Source of the DNA: Chryseobacterium echinoideorum
GTDB lineage: Bacteria; Bacteroidota; Bacteroidia; Flavobacteriales; Weeksellaceae
Direction of reading: 5' to 3'
Assembly: GCF_007474535.1 (NCBI RefSeq)
Contig: NZ_VKNW01000005.1
Span: forward strand, 186,001 to 250,000
DNA: 64,000 nucleotides
Part shown: piece after piece, positions 18,849 through 26,512 of the stretch
Position numbering within the stretch: the first letter of the stretch is position 1
How the letters are laid out: the number at the start of each line of letters is the position of its first letter
Notes under the pieces: generated by a model
What the model saw: only the letters and a program-made list of their open reading frames with translations
Databases searched by the model: none
Told to the model about the DNA's origin: nothing
Translations under genes and position numbers: made by a program

Positions 18849-18926
18849 ATGATTACTTCAAACAACAGAAATTGGTGGTGGCTTTCAAACTCTTCGTCGG
18901 GTCTGAAACTATTGTCGTGTTGTTGA
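18849..18926 (+). CDS. trpL: trp operon leader peptide (attenuation)
   Basis: 25-codon ORF, ATG at 18849 and TGA at 18924-18926, with three consecutive Trp codons (TGG at 18873-18881, residues 9-11) after MITSNNRN. Trp is about 1% of normal residues, so three in a row just upstream of trpE, followed by a terminator-like hairpin, is the hallmark of a ribosome-sensing leader. It lies between the trp promoter and the attenuator stem. Stalling at these codons when charged tRNA-Trp is scarce should favour read-through into trpE. The gene is below normal ORF-length cut-offs. Seen: codons, hairpin, order. Inferred: the mechanism. Confidence 0.85.
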   Translation: MITSNNRNWWWLSNSSSGLKLLSCC

Positions 18927-18963
18927 TCAATTACAGCAGGAATAATATTAAAAATATAAATAC

Positions 18964-18995
18964 GACTTTGACGTGATACGTTGAAGTCTTTTTTT
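18964..18995 (+). terminator. trp attenuator terminator
   Basis: Stem GACTTTGACGT (18964-18974) with ACGTTGAAGTC (18978-18988): nine Watson-Crick and two G-U pairs around a three-base loop, followed by seven T. It sits 38 bases after the leader-peptide stop and 40 bases before trpE. Two upstream segments could form an antiterminator with its 5' arm: CGTCGGGTC (18895-18903) and GTCGTGTT (18914-18921, pairing with AATACGAC at 18959-18966). Confidence 0.85.
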
Positions 18996-19034
18996 GTTTT
19001 ATATCTCAATCAACTTATAAAAATCTGAAAAAAA

Positions 19035-20459
19035 ATGTTCGATAAAAAAATAACAATAAAAACAATTTCAAAAAAAATATTGGGAGATCTTCATACTCCC
19101 ATGAATATTTACCTGAGTCTGCGCGATAACTTCAGGGATACCATTCTTCTGGAAAGTGCAGATTCCAAAAACCCGCAAAACAACTTTTCTTTCATAGCGA
19201 TTAATGCCGTTGCAGGAATTGAAATTAAAAACCTCACCGAGTTTGAAATAAAACTTCCCGGTCAAAATCCTGAGAAAAAATCTTTGGAAAACATAGAGGT
19301 AACCAGCCTTCTGCATCAGTTTTCACAAATCTTTCAATATCAGAAAGTAAATGAAAAAATAGAAGAAACCGCACAAAGTCTTTTCGGATATACCAGTTTT
19401 GAAGCCGTACAGTTTTTTGAAGACATCCTCTTTAAAAATCAGACTCCGGAAGTTGAAATTCCTATTTTGCGTTACAGACTTTATCAATATGTAATTGCCA
19501 TTAATCATTTTAATGATGAAATGCACCTCATTGAAAACCAGATTGACGGAATAAAATCTGAATTTATGACTGTTGAAGATTTAATTAAAAATAAAAATGC
19601 AGTAATTTATCCTTTTGAAAAAGTTTCGGAAGAAAGTTCAAATCTTTCAGATGAAGAATATATTGAGCTTGTAAAAATCGCACAAAAGCACTGCATGAGA
19701 GGAGATGTCTTTCAATTGGTACTTAGCCGCAGATTTCAGCAAAAATTCAAAGGTGACGAATTTAATGTTTACCGTGCATTGAGAAATATTAATCCGTCTC
19801 CCTATCTGTTTTTCTTTGATTACGGTAATTACAGACTTTTCGGATCAAGTCCTGAAAGCCAGCTTATCATCAAAGACAACAAAGCGGTGATTCATCCGAT
19901 TGCAGGAACATTTAAGAGAACAGGAGATTTGAATATTGACCTTCAATCTATTGATCATTTAAAAAAAGATCCGAAAGAAAATGCAGAACATACGATGCTG
20001 GTTGATTTAGCAAGAAATGATCTGGGAAAACTGGGAAAAAATATTACCGTTACCAAGTTAAAGGAAATTCAGCTTTTCTCCCACGTTATTCACATGGTAA
20101 GCGAAGTAACGGCAGACCTATATGAAAATACAAATCCTTTTGAAATGGTTGCATCAACTTTTCCGCAGGGAACTTTAAGCGGCGCTCCAAAACATAAAGC
20201 ATTACAGCTCATCAACACTTACGAAAAGGATTCAAGAGGATACTACGGTGGATGTATAGGAATGATAGGATTAAACGGAGACTGCAATCAGGCAATTATG
20301 ATTCGTACTTTTCTCAGTAAAAATAATACACTCTATTATCAGGCAGGAGCTGGATTGGTAGCAAAATCTGATCCTGAAAGCGAACTGGAAGAGGTCAACA
20401 ATAAACTGAACGCACTAAAAAAAGCAGTTGAGAAAGCAGAAAAATTAGTTGTTGGTTAA
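19035..20459 (+). CDS. trpE: Anthranilate synthase component I
   Basis: Converts chorismate to anthranilate with ammonia delivered by TrpG; the committed step of tryptophan synthesis. 474 residues. LLES (38-41) matches the Trp feedback-binding motif, so allosteric inhibition is probably kept. The chorismate-binding core shows GDVFQLVLSRRF, GSSPE, HPIAGTFKRTG, ENAEHTMLVDLARNDLGK and FPQGTLSGAPK. It is a separate protein, not fused to TrpG. It is the first enzyme gene after the leader attenuator, and trpG follows after 13 bases. Confidence 0.97.
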   Translation: MFDKKITIKTISKKILGDLHTPMNIYLSLRDNFRDTILLESADSKNPQNNFSFIAINAVAGIEIKNLTEFEIKLPGQNPEKKSLENIEVTSLLHQFSQIFQYQKVNEKIEETAQSLFGYTSFEAVQFFEDILFKNQTPEVEIPILRYRLYQYVIAINHFNDEMHLIENQIDGIKSEFMTVEDLIKNKNAVIYPFEKVSEESSNLSDEEYIELVKIAQKHCMRGDVFQLVLSRRFQQKFKGDEFNVYRALRNINPSPYLFFFDYGNYRLFGSSPESQLIIKDNKAVIHPIAGTFKRTGDLNIDLQSIDHLKKDPKENAEHTMLVDLARNDLGKLGKNITVTKLKEIQLFSHVIHMVSEVTADLYENTNPFEMVASTFPQGTLSGAPKHKALQLINTYEKDSRGYYGGCIGMIGLNGDCNQAIMIRTFLSKNNTLYYQAGAGLVAKSDPESELEEVNNKLNALKKAVEKAEKLVVG

Positions 20460-20472
20460 TTAAATAAAAAAA

Positions 20473-21060
20473 ATGGATAATAATAAAGAACAAGCCAAAG
20501 TCTTAGTATTTGACAATTACGACAGTTTTACCTACAATCTGGTACAAATGATCGAAAAAATACTGAAAGAAAAAATCGATGTTATCAAAAATGACAAGAT
20601 TAGTTTGGAAGAAATAAACACATATGATAAAATTGTTATTTCTCCAGGACCAGGAATCCCTGAAGAAGCAGGAATTTTATTAGATCTGATTAAAAAATTC
20701 GCTGCAACAAAAAGTATCTTGGGAGTCTGTCTTGGTCAGCAGGCTATTGCTGAAGCTTTCGGAGGCAGTCTAATCAATCTATCCGAAATTTACCACGGTG
20801 TTGCTACGGAAGCAATTCGTATAAAAGATCACACCATCCTTAGAAATCTTCCCAAAACAATAGAAGTAGGGCGTTATCATTCCTGGGCAGTAAATCCTGA
20901 AGGTCTTCCTGCAGAACTGGAAGTTACCAGCGTTGATAAAAACGGAATGATTATGAGTCTCCAACATAAAACCTTTGATCTTCACGGAGTACAGTATCAC
21001 CCGGAAAGCATTCTCACACCTGATGGTGAAGCTATTATCCGAAATTTTCTTCTGAATTAA
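20473..21060 (+). CDS. trpG: Anthranilate synthase component II (glutamine amidotransferase)
   Basis: Class I glutamine amidotransferase that supplies ammonia to TrpE. The 195 residues have FDNYDSFTYNLVQ (13-25), the oxyanion segment SPGPGIPEEAG (57-67), nucleophile Cys86 in GVCLGQQA, and His176 and Glu178 in YHPES. Length is normal for a stand-alone TrpG. In some bacteria such a subunit also serves folate synthesis as PabA; its place in the trp operon makes the TrpE role primary. Confidence 0.96.
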   Translation: MDNNKEQAKVLVFDNYDSFTYNLVQMIEKILKEKIDVIKNDKISLEEINTYDKIVISPGPGIPEEAGILLDLIKKFAATKSILGVCLGQQAIAEAFGGSLINLSEIYHGVATEAIRIKDHTILRNLPKTIEVGRYHSWAVNPEGLPAELEVTSVDKNGMIMSLQHKTFDLHGVQYHPESILTPDGEAIIRNFLLN

Positions 21061-21070
21061 ATCTAAAATC

Positions 21071-22057
21071 ATGAAAGAAATCCTTATTTACCTCTTCAAT
21101 CATCATACCTTATCGAAGACTGAAGCAAAAGCTGTAATGATTGATTTAGCACAAAATAAATTCAACGAAAGTGAAGTCATTTCCTTCATCACGGTATTTC
21201 TGATGCGGACAATTACCCTGGAAGAACTCACTGGTTTTAGGGAAGCATTGCTACAATTGGCAAAACCTATTGATTTAGGAACCAAAGATTTGGTTGACAT
21301 CGTCGGAACTGGCGGGGATGGAAAAAACACATTCAACATTTCAACTTTGGCAAGCTTCATCGTTGCCGGAACCGGACAAAAAGTTGCAAAACAAGGCAAT
21401 TACGGTGCATCTTCTATTTCAGGTTCGTCCAATGTTCTGGAAAAATTGGGATACCAATTCAAGGATAATTCCGAGGATTTGAAAACCGATCTGGAAAAAG
21501 GAAATATCTGTTTTCTTCATGCACCGTTGTTCCATCCCGCTTTGAAATCGGTTGCGCCTCTCAGAAAACAGCTTGGTCTGAAAACTTTTTTCAATATTCT
21601 CGGACCTTTGGTTAATCCTGCACGTCCTGATTTCACGATGATTGGTGTTGCCAATCTGGAAATTGCAAGAGTTTATCAATATCTTTTACAAAAGCAGAAA
21701 AGCGAGTTTATGATTGTTCACGCTTTGAATGGTTATGACGAAATTTCTTTGACTGGAGACACTAAAATATTCAGTAAAACTGGAGAAAAAATCTATTCCG
21801 CAGAAGATTTGAAATTCAAAAATATATCTCCTGAGAGTATTTTTGGAGGTGAAACTAAAGAAGACGCGGCGAAATTATTTATCAATATTTTGGAAGGTAA
21901 TGGAACCGAAGAACAAAATTCGGTTGTTCTTTCTAATGCCTCAATTGCTTTGGAAAACACTGGAAAATATGGAAGTTATGACGACTGTCTTGAGTTAGCA
22001 AAAGAAAGTCTGGAAAACGGAAAGGCATTACAAAGTTTGAAAAGTATTATCAAATAA
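21071..22057 (+). CDS. trpD: Anthranilate phosphoribosyltransferase
   Basis: Joins anthranilate to PRPP, giving N-(5-phosphoribosyl)anthranilate. 328 residues. The glycine-rich PRPP site DIVGTGGDGKNTFNIST (76-92) is intact, as are the KQGNYGASSISGSSNVLE loop and the metal-site region with FNILGPLVNPARP. It starts ten bases after trpG. After its stop the operon is interrupted by the inverted-repeat element at 22065-22513 before trpC resumes. Confidence 0.96.
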   Translation: MKEILIYLFNHHTLSKTEAKAVMIDLAQNKFNESEVISFITVFLMRTITLEELTGFREALLQLAKPIDLGTKDLVDIVGTGGDGKNTFNISTLASFIVAGTGQKVAKQGNYGASSISGSSNVLEKLGYQFKDNSEDLKTDLEKGNICFLHAPLFHPALKSVAPLRKQLGLKTFFNILGPLVNPARPDFTMIGVANLEIARVYQYLLQKQKSEFMIVHALNGYDEISLTGDTKIFSKTGEKIYSAEDLKFKNISPESIFGGETKEDAAKLFINILEGNGTEEQNSVVLSNASIALENTGKYGSYDDCLELAKESLENGKALQSLKSIIK

Positions 22058-22064
22058 CTTAAAG

Positions 22065-22112
22065 TTTGTCATTCAGAACGTAGCATAGCGGAGTGAAGAA
22101 TCTTTTTAAATT
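22065..22112 (+). repeat. Left inverted repeat of the GIY-YIG element
   Basis: 48 bases beginning TTTGTCATTCAGAACG and ending GAAGAATCTTTTTAAATT. Its partner at 22466-22513 is the reverse complement with seven mismatches, all within the middle 17 positions. The GAAGAATCT/CATTCAGA word pair recalls dispersed repeats common in flavobacterial genomes. Confidence 0.85.
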
Positions 22113-22117
22113 AAAGT

Positions 22118-22419
22118 ATGAAAACTTTAGGAACACATAATTATTATGTTTATATTCTGACAAATAAGAACAGAACAGTTCTTTATATAGGAGTAACTAA
22201 TGATTTGAAAGGCAGATTATTTTGGCATATAAATCCTGAATCTCATACTAACCACTTTACATTTAATGCTTCTTTTTAATTTATGACGAATTTTTCCACG
22301 ATATAGACCAAGCAATTGCTAGGGAAAAACAATTAAAAGGCTATTCAAGAATCAAAAAAGAAAATCTTATTAAAAATATTAATCCTAATTGGGATTTTTG
22401 GAATGATAAAATTGAATAA
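22118..22419 (+). pseudogene. GIY-YIG endonuclease-like gene with a frameshift
   Basis: The first frame (22118-22279) gives 53 residues with YYVYILTNKNRTVLYIGVT and NDLKGRL, the GIY-YIG nuclease core of the UPF0213/YhbQ type, then stops. Reading on in another frame from about 22266 gives CFFLIYDEFFHDIDQAIAR followed by EKQLKGYSRIKKENLI and NPNWDFWN, the expected second half, to a stop at 22419. One base lost near 22265-22268 explains it. The intact protein would be about 100 residues. Relatives may nick or cut DNA; this copy is probably inactive unless frameshifting occurs. Confidence 0.8.
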
Positions 22420-22465
22420 ATTTTTAATAAATGGTTAATTTAATTTTATTTCGAACTCAGTATAA

Positions 22466-22513
22466 AATTTAAAAAGATTCTTCGCTACACTACGTTTCGC
22501 TCTGAATGACAAA
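22466..22513 (-). repeat. Right inverted repeat of the GIY-YIG element
   Basis: Reverse-complement partner of 22065-22112 (41 of 48 identical). It ends 18 bases before the trpC ATG, so any transcript crossing the element could fold its two ends into a very long stem. Confidence 0.85.
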
Positions 22514-22531
22514 ATCCAAAAAGAAAACAAA

Positions 22532-23308
22532 ATGAACATTCTCGATAAAATCATAAAACGAAAAAAACTAGAAGTTGCAGAAGCAAAATCTAAAATTTCT
22601 GTTGAAAAACTAAAAGATTCGGAGTTTTTCGGAAGACCAACTTTTTCGTTGAAAGAAACTATCAAAACAAAATCCGGAATTATTACCGAATTCAAAAGAC
22701 AATCGCCAAGCAAAGGCATTATCAATGACAAAGTTTCGCCTTTGGAAGTTGTTTCCCAATATGAAAAATTCGGAGCGAGCGCTGTTTCTATTTTGACGGA
22801 CAAAGATTTTTTTGGTGGAAGTTTTGAAGATATTTTGAGTATCAGAAATCACGTTAATATTCCTATTCTGAGGAAAGATTTTATGATTGATGAATATCAA
22901 TTCTATGAGGCAAAATCAATTGGAGCAGACGTTGTTTTGCTGATTACTGCTTGTCTTTCGCCAACTCAGGTCTCGGAATTTACAGAATTAGCACGTTCTT
23001 TAGATCTCGAAGTCTTGCTGGAAATCCATTCTGAAGAAGAATTAAAACACATCAATAAAAATGTTGATTTTGTAGGAATCAACAACAGAAATTTGAAAGA
23101 TTTCAAAGTAGATCTGCAGCATTCAGCAGATTTGAAAAACAAACTTCCAAAAGATATTTTCTCAATTGCAGAAAGCGGAATTTACAATGAAGAAGATTTC
23201 ATATTCCTTAAAGAAAAAGGTTTTGATGGATTTTTGATGGGCGAATATTTTATGAAAAATGAAAATCCGGGAAATAAATTCGCAACTTTTTTAAAAAGTA
23301 TAATGTAA
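22532..23308 (+). CDS. trpC: Indole-3-glycerol phosphate synthase
   Basis: Closes the indole ring from carboxyphenylamino-deoxyribulose phosphate. 258 residues, a TIM barrel. Catalytic signature EFKRQSPSKG (53-62) supplies Glu53 and Lys55; LRKDFMIDEYQ (113-123) supplies Lys115. LLEIHSEEEL, GINNRNLKDF and AESGIYNEEDF mark the C-terminal strands. It is separate from TrpF, unlike the fused E. coli enzyme. It is the first gene after the inverted-repeat element, and trpF begins one base after its stop. Confidence 0.96.
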   Translation: MNILDKIIKRKKLEVAEAKSKISVEKLKDSEFFGRPTFSLKETIKTKSGIITEFKRQSPSKGIINDKVSPLEVVSQYEKFGASAVSILTDKDFFGGSFEDILSIRNHVNIPILRKDFMIDEYQFYEAKSIGADVVLLITACLSPTQVSEFTELARSLDLEVLLEIHSEEELKHINKNVDFVGINNRNLKDFKVDLQHSADLKNKLPKDIFSIAESGIYNEEDFIFLKEKGFDGFLMGEYFMKNENPGNKFATFLKSIM

Positions 23309-23319
23309 AATGTACAAAG
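23303..23319 (+). repeat. Degenerate repeat over the trpC-trpF junction
   Basis: ATGTAAAATGTACAAAG spans the end of trpC and the first codons of trpF. Related words, including AATGTATCAAAGTA on the other strand, occur in the trpB-trpA gap (25654-25720). It looks like a copy of a degenerate dispersed repeat. Confidence 0.45.
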
Positions 23320-24008
23320 TAATGAGTACAACTAACCGAAAACCAACAACCAACAACTATCAACTCAAAGTTTGCGGATTAACAAAACTCAATCAAATTA
23401 AAGAATTGGTTGATTTGAAAATTGATTTTCTGGGATTTATCTTTTATGACAAATCTCCGAGATATGTTTTGAATCATTTGAATTTAAAACAAATTGCGGA
23501 AATTCCACATTTCAAAAAAGTGGGTGTTTTTGTAAACGAGAGTATCAAAGGAATTGCTGAAATAGTTTCAGAAGCTCATCTTGATATAATTCAATTACAT
23601 GGTAATGAAGATGAAAAATATATAAAGCTATTAAGGCAAATGATAGGTGAAAGTATTAAAATTATCAAAGTTATTAGGATAGGAAATCAAACATCAGAAG
23701 AATTACAAAAAACCATCAACCAACAACCAATAACCATCGATTACATCCTATTCGACACCGAATCCAAAGCGTTTGGCGGAACAGGAAAAACCTTTGACTG
23801 GAATATTTTAAATGAAATTGACATTCCAATTTCTTATTTTTTAAGTGGCGGGATTTCATTGGAAAATTTTGAGGATTTAAAAAATATCAATCAAAAACCA
23901 ACTGCTCTCGACATCAACTCAAGATTTGAAATTGAAGCTGGTAACAAAGATTTAGAAAAAGTAAAAGAATTTTTATCATTAATAAAAAATGAAGAACCAT
24001 CAATATAA
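23310..24008 (+). CDS. trpF: Phosphoribosylanthranilate isomerase
   Basis: Isomerises phosphoribosyl-anthranilate in tryptophan synthesis. 232 residues, rather long for the family. The true core starts at LKVCGLTK (19-26) with catalytic Cys22; QLHGNE (95-100), catalytic Asp149, GGTGKTFDW (156-164) and LSGGI (178-182) are intact. The first 18 residues are encoded by repeat-like DNA (23303-23360), and a second piece of the same CAACCAAC type encodes about residues 135-143. ATG at 23310 or 23322 is possible. The last 20 bases overlap the next gene. Confidence 0.94.
   Translation: MYKVMSTTNRKPTTNNYQLKVCGLTKLNQIKELVDLKIDFLGFIFYDKSPRYVLNHLNLKQIAEIPHFKKVGVFVNESIKGIAEIVSEAHLDIIQLHGNEDEKYIKLLRQMIGESIKIIKVIRIGNQTSEELQKTINQQPITIDYILFDTESKAFGGTGKTFDWNILNEIDIPISYFLSGGISLENFEDLKNINQKPTALDINSRFEIEAGNKDLEKVKEFLSLIKNEEPSI
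23341..23360 (+). repeat. CAACCAAC-type repeat within the trpF 5' end
   Basis: AACCAACAACCAACAACTAT, low-complexity DNA forming codons 11-17 of trpF. It shares the 13-mer AACCAACAACCAA with a second copy at 23711-23740 in the same gene. Confidence 0.6.
23711..23740 (+). repeat. CAACCAAC-type repeat inside trpF
   Basis: In-frame tract of ACC, ATC, AAC and CAA triplets between helix and strand codons, just before catalytic Asp149. It shares a 13-mer with 23341-23360, suggesting that a dispersed low-complexity repeat entered the coding sequence without breaking it. Confidence 0.55.
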
Positions 24009-24462
24009 AAGCAAAATAATCTGGACAGGAAACACCGGCGAATCCACAAAAAACTATCGTTCATATCAAAGAAATTATACGATTTCAATTGATGGGAAAG
24101 CTGATATTTTAGGCTCATCTGACCCAGCATTTTTAGGAAACCCGGAACTTCACAATCCTGAAGATTTGTTGCTGGCTTCGGTATCTTCGTGTCATCTGTT
24201 GGGGTATCTTCATCTTTGTTCTGTGAACAAAATTCTGGTTTTGGAATATGAAGATTTTGCAGAAGGAACAATGATTGAGAAGGAAAACGGAAGTGGAAAA
24301 TTCAGTGAAATTACTTTAAAACCAAGGATTGTTGTTTCTGAAAAAGAAATGATAGAAAAAGCGGTTGAACTTCATCAGAAGGCAAATGAATATTGTTTCA
24401 TTGCCAATTCTTTGAACTTTGAAGTGAAGCATCATCCGGAAATAACTTATAAACAAAATTAA
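23989..24462 (+). CDS. OsmC/Ohr family protein
   Basis: 157 residues. Members of this fold reduce organic hydroperoxides with a pair of cysteines; here Cys68 lies in SVSSCHLLGYLH and Cys136 in KANEYCFIAN, matching the family's two sites. NPEDLLLASVSSCH (56-69) is the typical first helix entry. It overlaps trpF by 20 bases and ends three bases before trpB, so it is embedded in the trp operon although no step of tryptophan synthesis needs it. It may protect pathway enzymes from peroxides, or be a passenger. Confidence 0.9.
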   Translation: MKNHQYKSKIIWTGNTGESTKNYRSYQRNYTISIDGKADILGSSDPAFLGNPELHNPEDLLLASVSSCHLLGYLHLCSVNKILVLEYEDFAEGTMIEKENGSGKFSEITLKPRIVVSEKEMIEKAVELHQKANEYCFIANSLNFEVKHHPEITYKQN

Positions 24463-24465
24463 AAA

Positions 24466-25644
24466 ATGAACTTTCAAAACCCAGATAAAAACGGTTATTA
24501 CGGAGATTTCGGAGGTGCTTTCGTTCCAGAAATGCTGTATCCGAACGTTGCAGAATTACAAGAAAAATATCTCCCAATCATCGAATCCGAAGAATTTCAG
24601 AATGAATTTCAGGATTTGTTGAAGAACTATGTCGGACGTGCTACTCCACTCTATTTTGCTAAGAATCTGAGCGAAAAATATCAGACTCAAATTTATCTGA
24701 AAAGAGAAGATTTGAATCACACCGGAGCGCACAAGATCAACAATGCTTTAGGACAAGCTTTATTGGCTAAAAAATTAGGAAAACATAGAATCATTGCAGA
24801 AACCGGAGCCGGACAACACGGTGTCGCAACGGCAACAGCTTGTGCTTTGTTAGGTTTGGAATGCATAGTTTATATGGGCGAAATCGACATCCAAAGACAA
24901 GCGCCAAATGTTGCCCGAATGAAAATGCTTGGTGCAACCGTCATTCCCGCCACTTCAGGTTCAAAAACATTGAAAGATGCGGTGAATGAAGCTTTGAGAG
25001 ATTGGATCAATAATCCTTCTACAACGTATTATATTATCGGAAGTGTGGTTGGTCCGCATCCATTTCCGGATTTGGTAGCGAGATTTCAGAGTATTATTTC
25101 GAAAGAAATCAAAGAACAATTGAATGAAAAAATCGGCAGAGAAAATCCTGATTATGTGATTGCTTGTGTTGGTGGCGGAAGTAATGCAGCCGGAACTTTT
25201 TATCATTACGTGAATGAAGAAAATGTAAAAATCATTGCGGCGGAAGCTGGTGGTTTTGGCGTTGATTCAGGGAAATCTGCAGCGACAACTTTTTTGGGAA
25301 CTTTGGGAATTCTGCACGGAAGTCAAAGCCTTGTGATGCAAACGGAAGACGGACAGGTTATCGAACCACATTCTATTTCCGCTGGTTTGGATTATCCTGG
25401 AATTGGACCTATGCACGCCAATCTTTTCAACCAAAAAAGAGCAGAATTTTTCAGTATCAATGATGATGAAGCTTTGAAATCAGCTTTTGAACTGACAAAA
25501 ATCGAAGGCATTATTCCGGCTTTGGAAAGTGCGCACGCTTTGGCGGTTTTGGACAAGAAGAAATTCGAGAAAGATGATGTAGTCGTGATTTGTCTAAGCG
25601 GACGTGGTGATAAGGATATGGAAACGTATTTGAAACATCTTTAA
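24466..25644 (+). CDS. trpB: Tryptophan synthase beta chain
   Basis: PLP enzyme that condenses indole with serine. 392 residues, normal length for TrpB1. PLP-binding Lys90 lies in [15 protein letters not shown], the phosphate loop is [11 protein letters not shown], and [10 protein letters not shown] closes the C-terminus. [16 protein letters not shown], typical of TrpB1 partnered with TrpA, is present. It lies three bases after the osmC-like gene. An 86-base gap with a strong hairpin separates it from trpA, which is wider than most gaps in this operon. Confidence 0.97.
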   Translation: MNFQNPDKNGYYGDFGGAFVPEMLYPNVAELQEKYLPIIESEEFQNEFQDLLKNYVGRATPLYFAKNLSEKYQTQIYLKREDLNHTGAHKINNALGQALLAKKLGKHRIIAETGAGQHGVATATACALLGLECIVYMGEIDIQRQAPNVARMKMLGATVIPATSGSKTLKDAVNEALRDWINNPSTTYYIIGSVVGPHPFPDLVARFQSIISKEIKEQLNEKIGRENPDYVIACVGGGSNAAGTFYHYVNEENVKIIAAEAGGFGVDSGKSAATTFLGTLGILHGSQSLVMQTEDGQVIEPHSISAGLDYPGIGPMHANLFNQKRAEFFSINDDEALKSAFELTKIEGIIPALESAHALAVLDKKKFEKDDVVVICLSGRGDKDMETYLKHL

Positions 25645-25653
25645 ATCTGTAAA

Positions 25654-25706
25654 ATGTAAAACGTATTAATGTATTTATGATTCTCAATCGTTAATACATT
25701 TTACGT
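25654..25706. repeat. Inverted repeat in the trpB-trpA gap
   Basis: Arms 25654-25671 and 25689-25706 pair at 17 of 18 positions (15 Watson-Crick, two G-U) with a 17-base loop. No T run follows, so it is not a plain terminator. It could protect mRNA or tune trpA relative to trpB, or be a remnant of a dispersed repeat. Confidence 0.6.
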
Positions 25707-25730
25707 GAATACTTTGATACATTAAACAAA

Positions 25731-26465
25731 ATGAAAAAACTAAACATATATTTCACAGCAGGAGTTCCAAAACTTGACGACACCGGAAAAATTGCAAAAC
25801 TAATTCAGGAATCGGGAGCGGATATGATGGAGATCGGGATTCCTTATTCTGATCCTGTTGCGGATGGATCAGTGATCCAAGAGGCTCATTCTCTGGCATT
25901 GAGAAACGGGATGTCTATTAAAAAACTATTAGAACAATTGGCAGAAATTAAAGATTCTGTGACGATTCCTAAAATATTAATGGGTTATCTGAATCCTGTT
26001 CTTCAATTTGGATTTGAAAACTTTTGTCAGAAATGTGCAGAGGTCAGCGTTTCAGGATTGATTATTCCTGATTTGCCTCCTATTGAATTTGAAAATAAAT
26101 ACGGAGAAATTCTAAAGAAATACAATCTGAATTTCACTTTCCTAGTAACACCTGAAACTTCGGAAGAGCGCATCAAATATCTTGATTCTTTAAGTTCAGG
26201 ATTCTTGTACGCTGTAAGTTCTTCTTCAACAACGGGAAACGAAAATGCAGTTTTAAAAAATGAAAATTATTTGGACAGATTGGCTTCATTAGATTTGAAA
26301 AATCCTGTTTTCATCGGTTTTGGAATCAAGAATCAATCTGATTTTGAAAATGTGACGGAAAAAACGCAGGGCGGAATTATTGGAACCGCTTTTGTAAAAA
26401 TCCTTTTGGAGAATCAGGATTGGGAAGCAAAAGCAGAGAGCTTTATTAAAAGTGTAAAGAATTAA
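25731..26465 (+). CDS. trpA: Tryptophan synthase alpha chain
   Basis: Cleaves indole-3-glycerol phosphate and passes indole to TrpB. 244 residues, slightly short of the E. coli 268. The catalytic signature MEIGIPYSDPVADGSVIQ (33-50) holds Glu34 and Asp45, the counterparts of E. coli Glu49 and Asp60. LIIPDLPPIEFE and the phosphate-binding GFGIKNQSDFE follow. Last gene of the operon, closed by a strong terminator immediately downstream. Confidence 0.96.
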   Translation: MKKLNIYFTAGVPKLDDTGKIAKLIQESGADMMEIGIPYSDPVADGSVIQEAHSLALRNGMSIKKLLEQLAEIKDSVTIPKILMGYLNPVLQFGFENFCQKCAEVSVSGLIIPDLPPIEFENKYGEILKKYNLNFTFLVTPETSEERIKYLDSLSSGFLYAVSSSSTTGNENAVLKNENYLDRLASLDLKNPVFIGFGIKNQSDFENVTEKTQGGIIGTAFVKILLENQDWEAKAESFIKSVKN

Positions 26466-26466
26466 T

Positions 26467-26512
26467 AAAAAAGCAGTCTTACTTTTTAAGTAAGGCTGCT
26501 TTTATTTTTTTT
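26467..26512 (+). terminator. trp operon terminator
   Basis: Long stem AAAAAGCAGTCTTACTT with AAGTAAGGCTGCTTTT around a short T loop, followed by ATTTTTTTT. It begins just after the trpA stop. Confidence 0.9.

Larger units (their letters stand above)
22065..22513. mobile_element. 449-bp element with 48-bp inverted ends carrying a broken GIY-YIG gene
   Basis: The two ends (22065-22112 and 22466-22513) are inverted copies matching at 41 of 48 positions. The outer 13 bases (TTTGTCATTCAGA) and inner 17 bases (AAGAATCTTTTTAAATT) are identical. Between them lies a frameshifted GIY-YIG nuclease ORF. It sits exactly in the trpD-trpC gap, eight bases after the trpD stop and 18 bases before the trpC start. 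No target-site duplication is obvious. It resembles a REP-like unit with a resident nuclease gene; mobility is inferred from structure only. Confidence 0.65.

Noticed and set aside
18510..18926. 138-codon plus-strand ORF opposite the cytochrome and lipoprotein genes
   Set aside because: Its front is the complement of an Ala-rich lipoprotein gene; only the last 25 codons are meaningful, as trpL.
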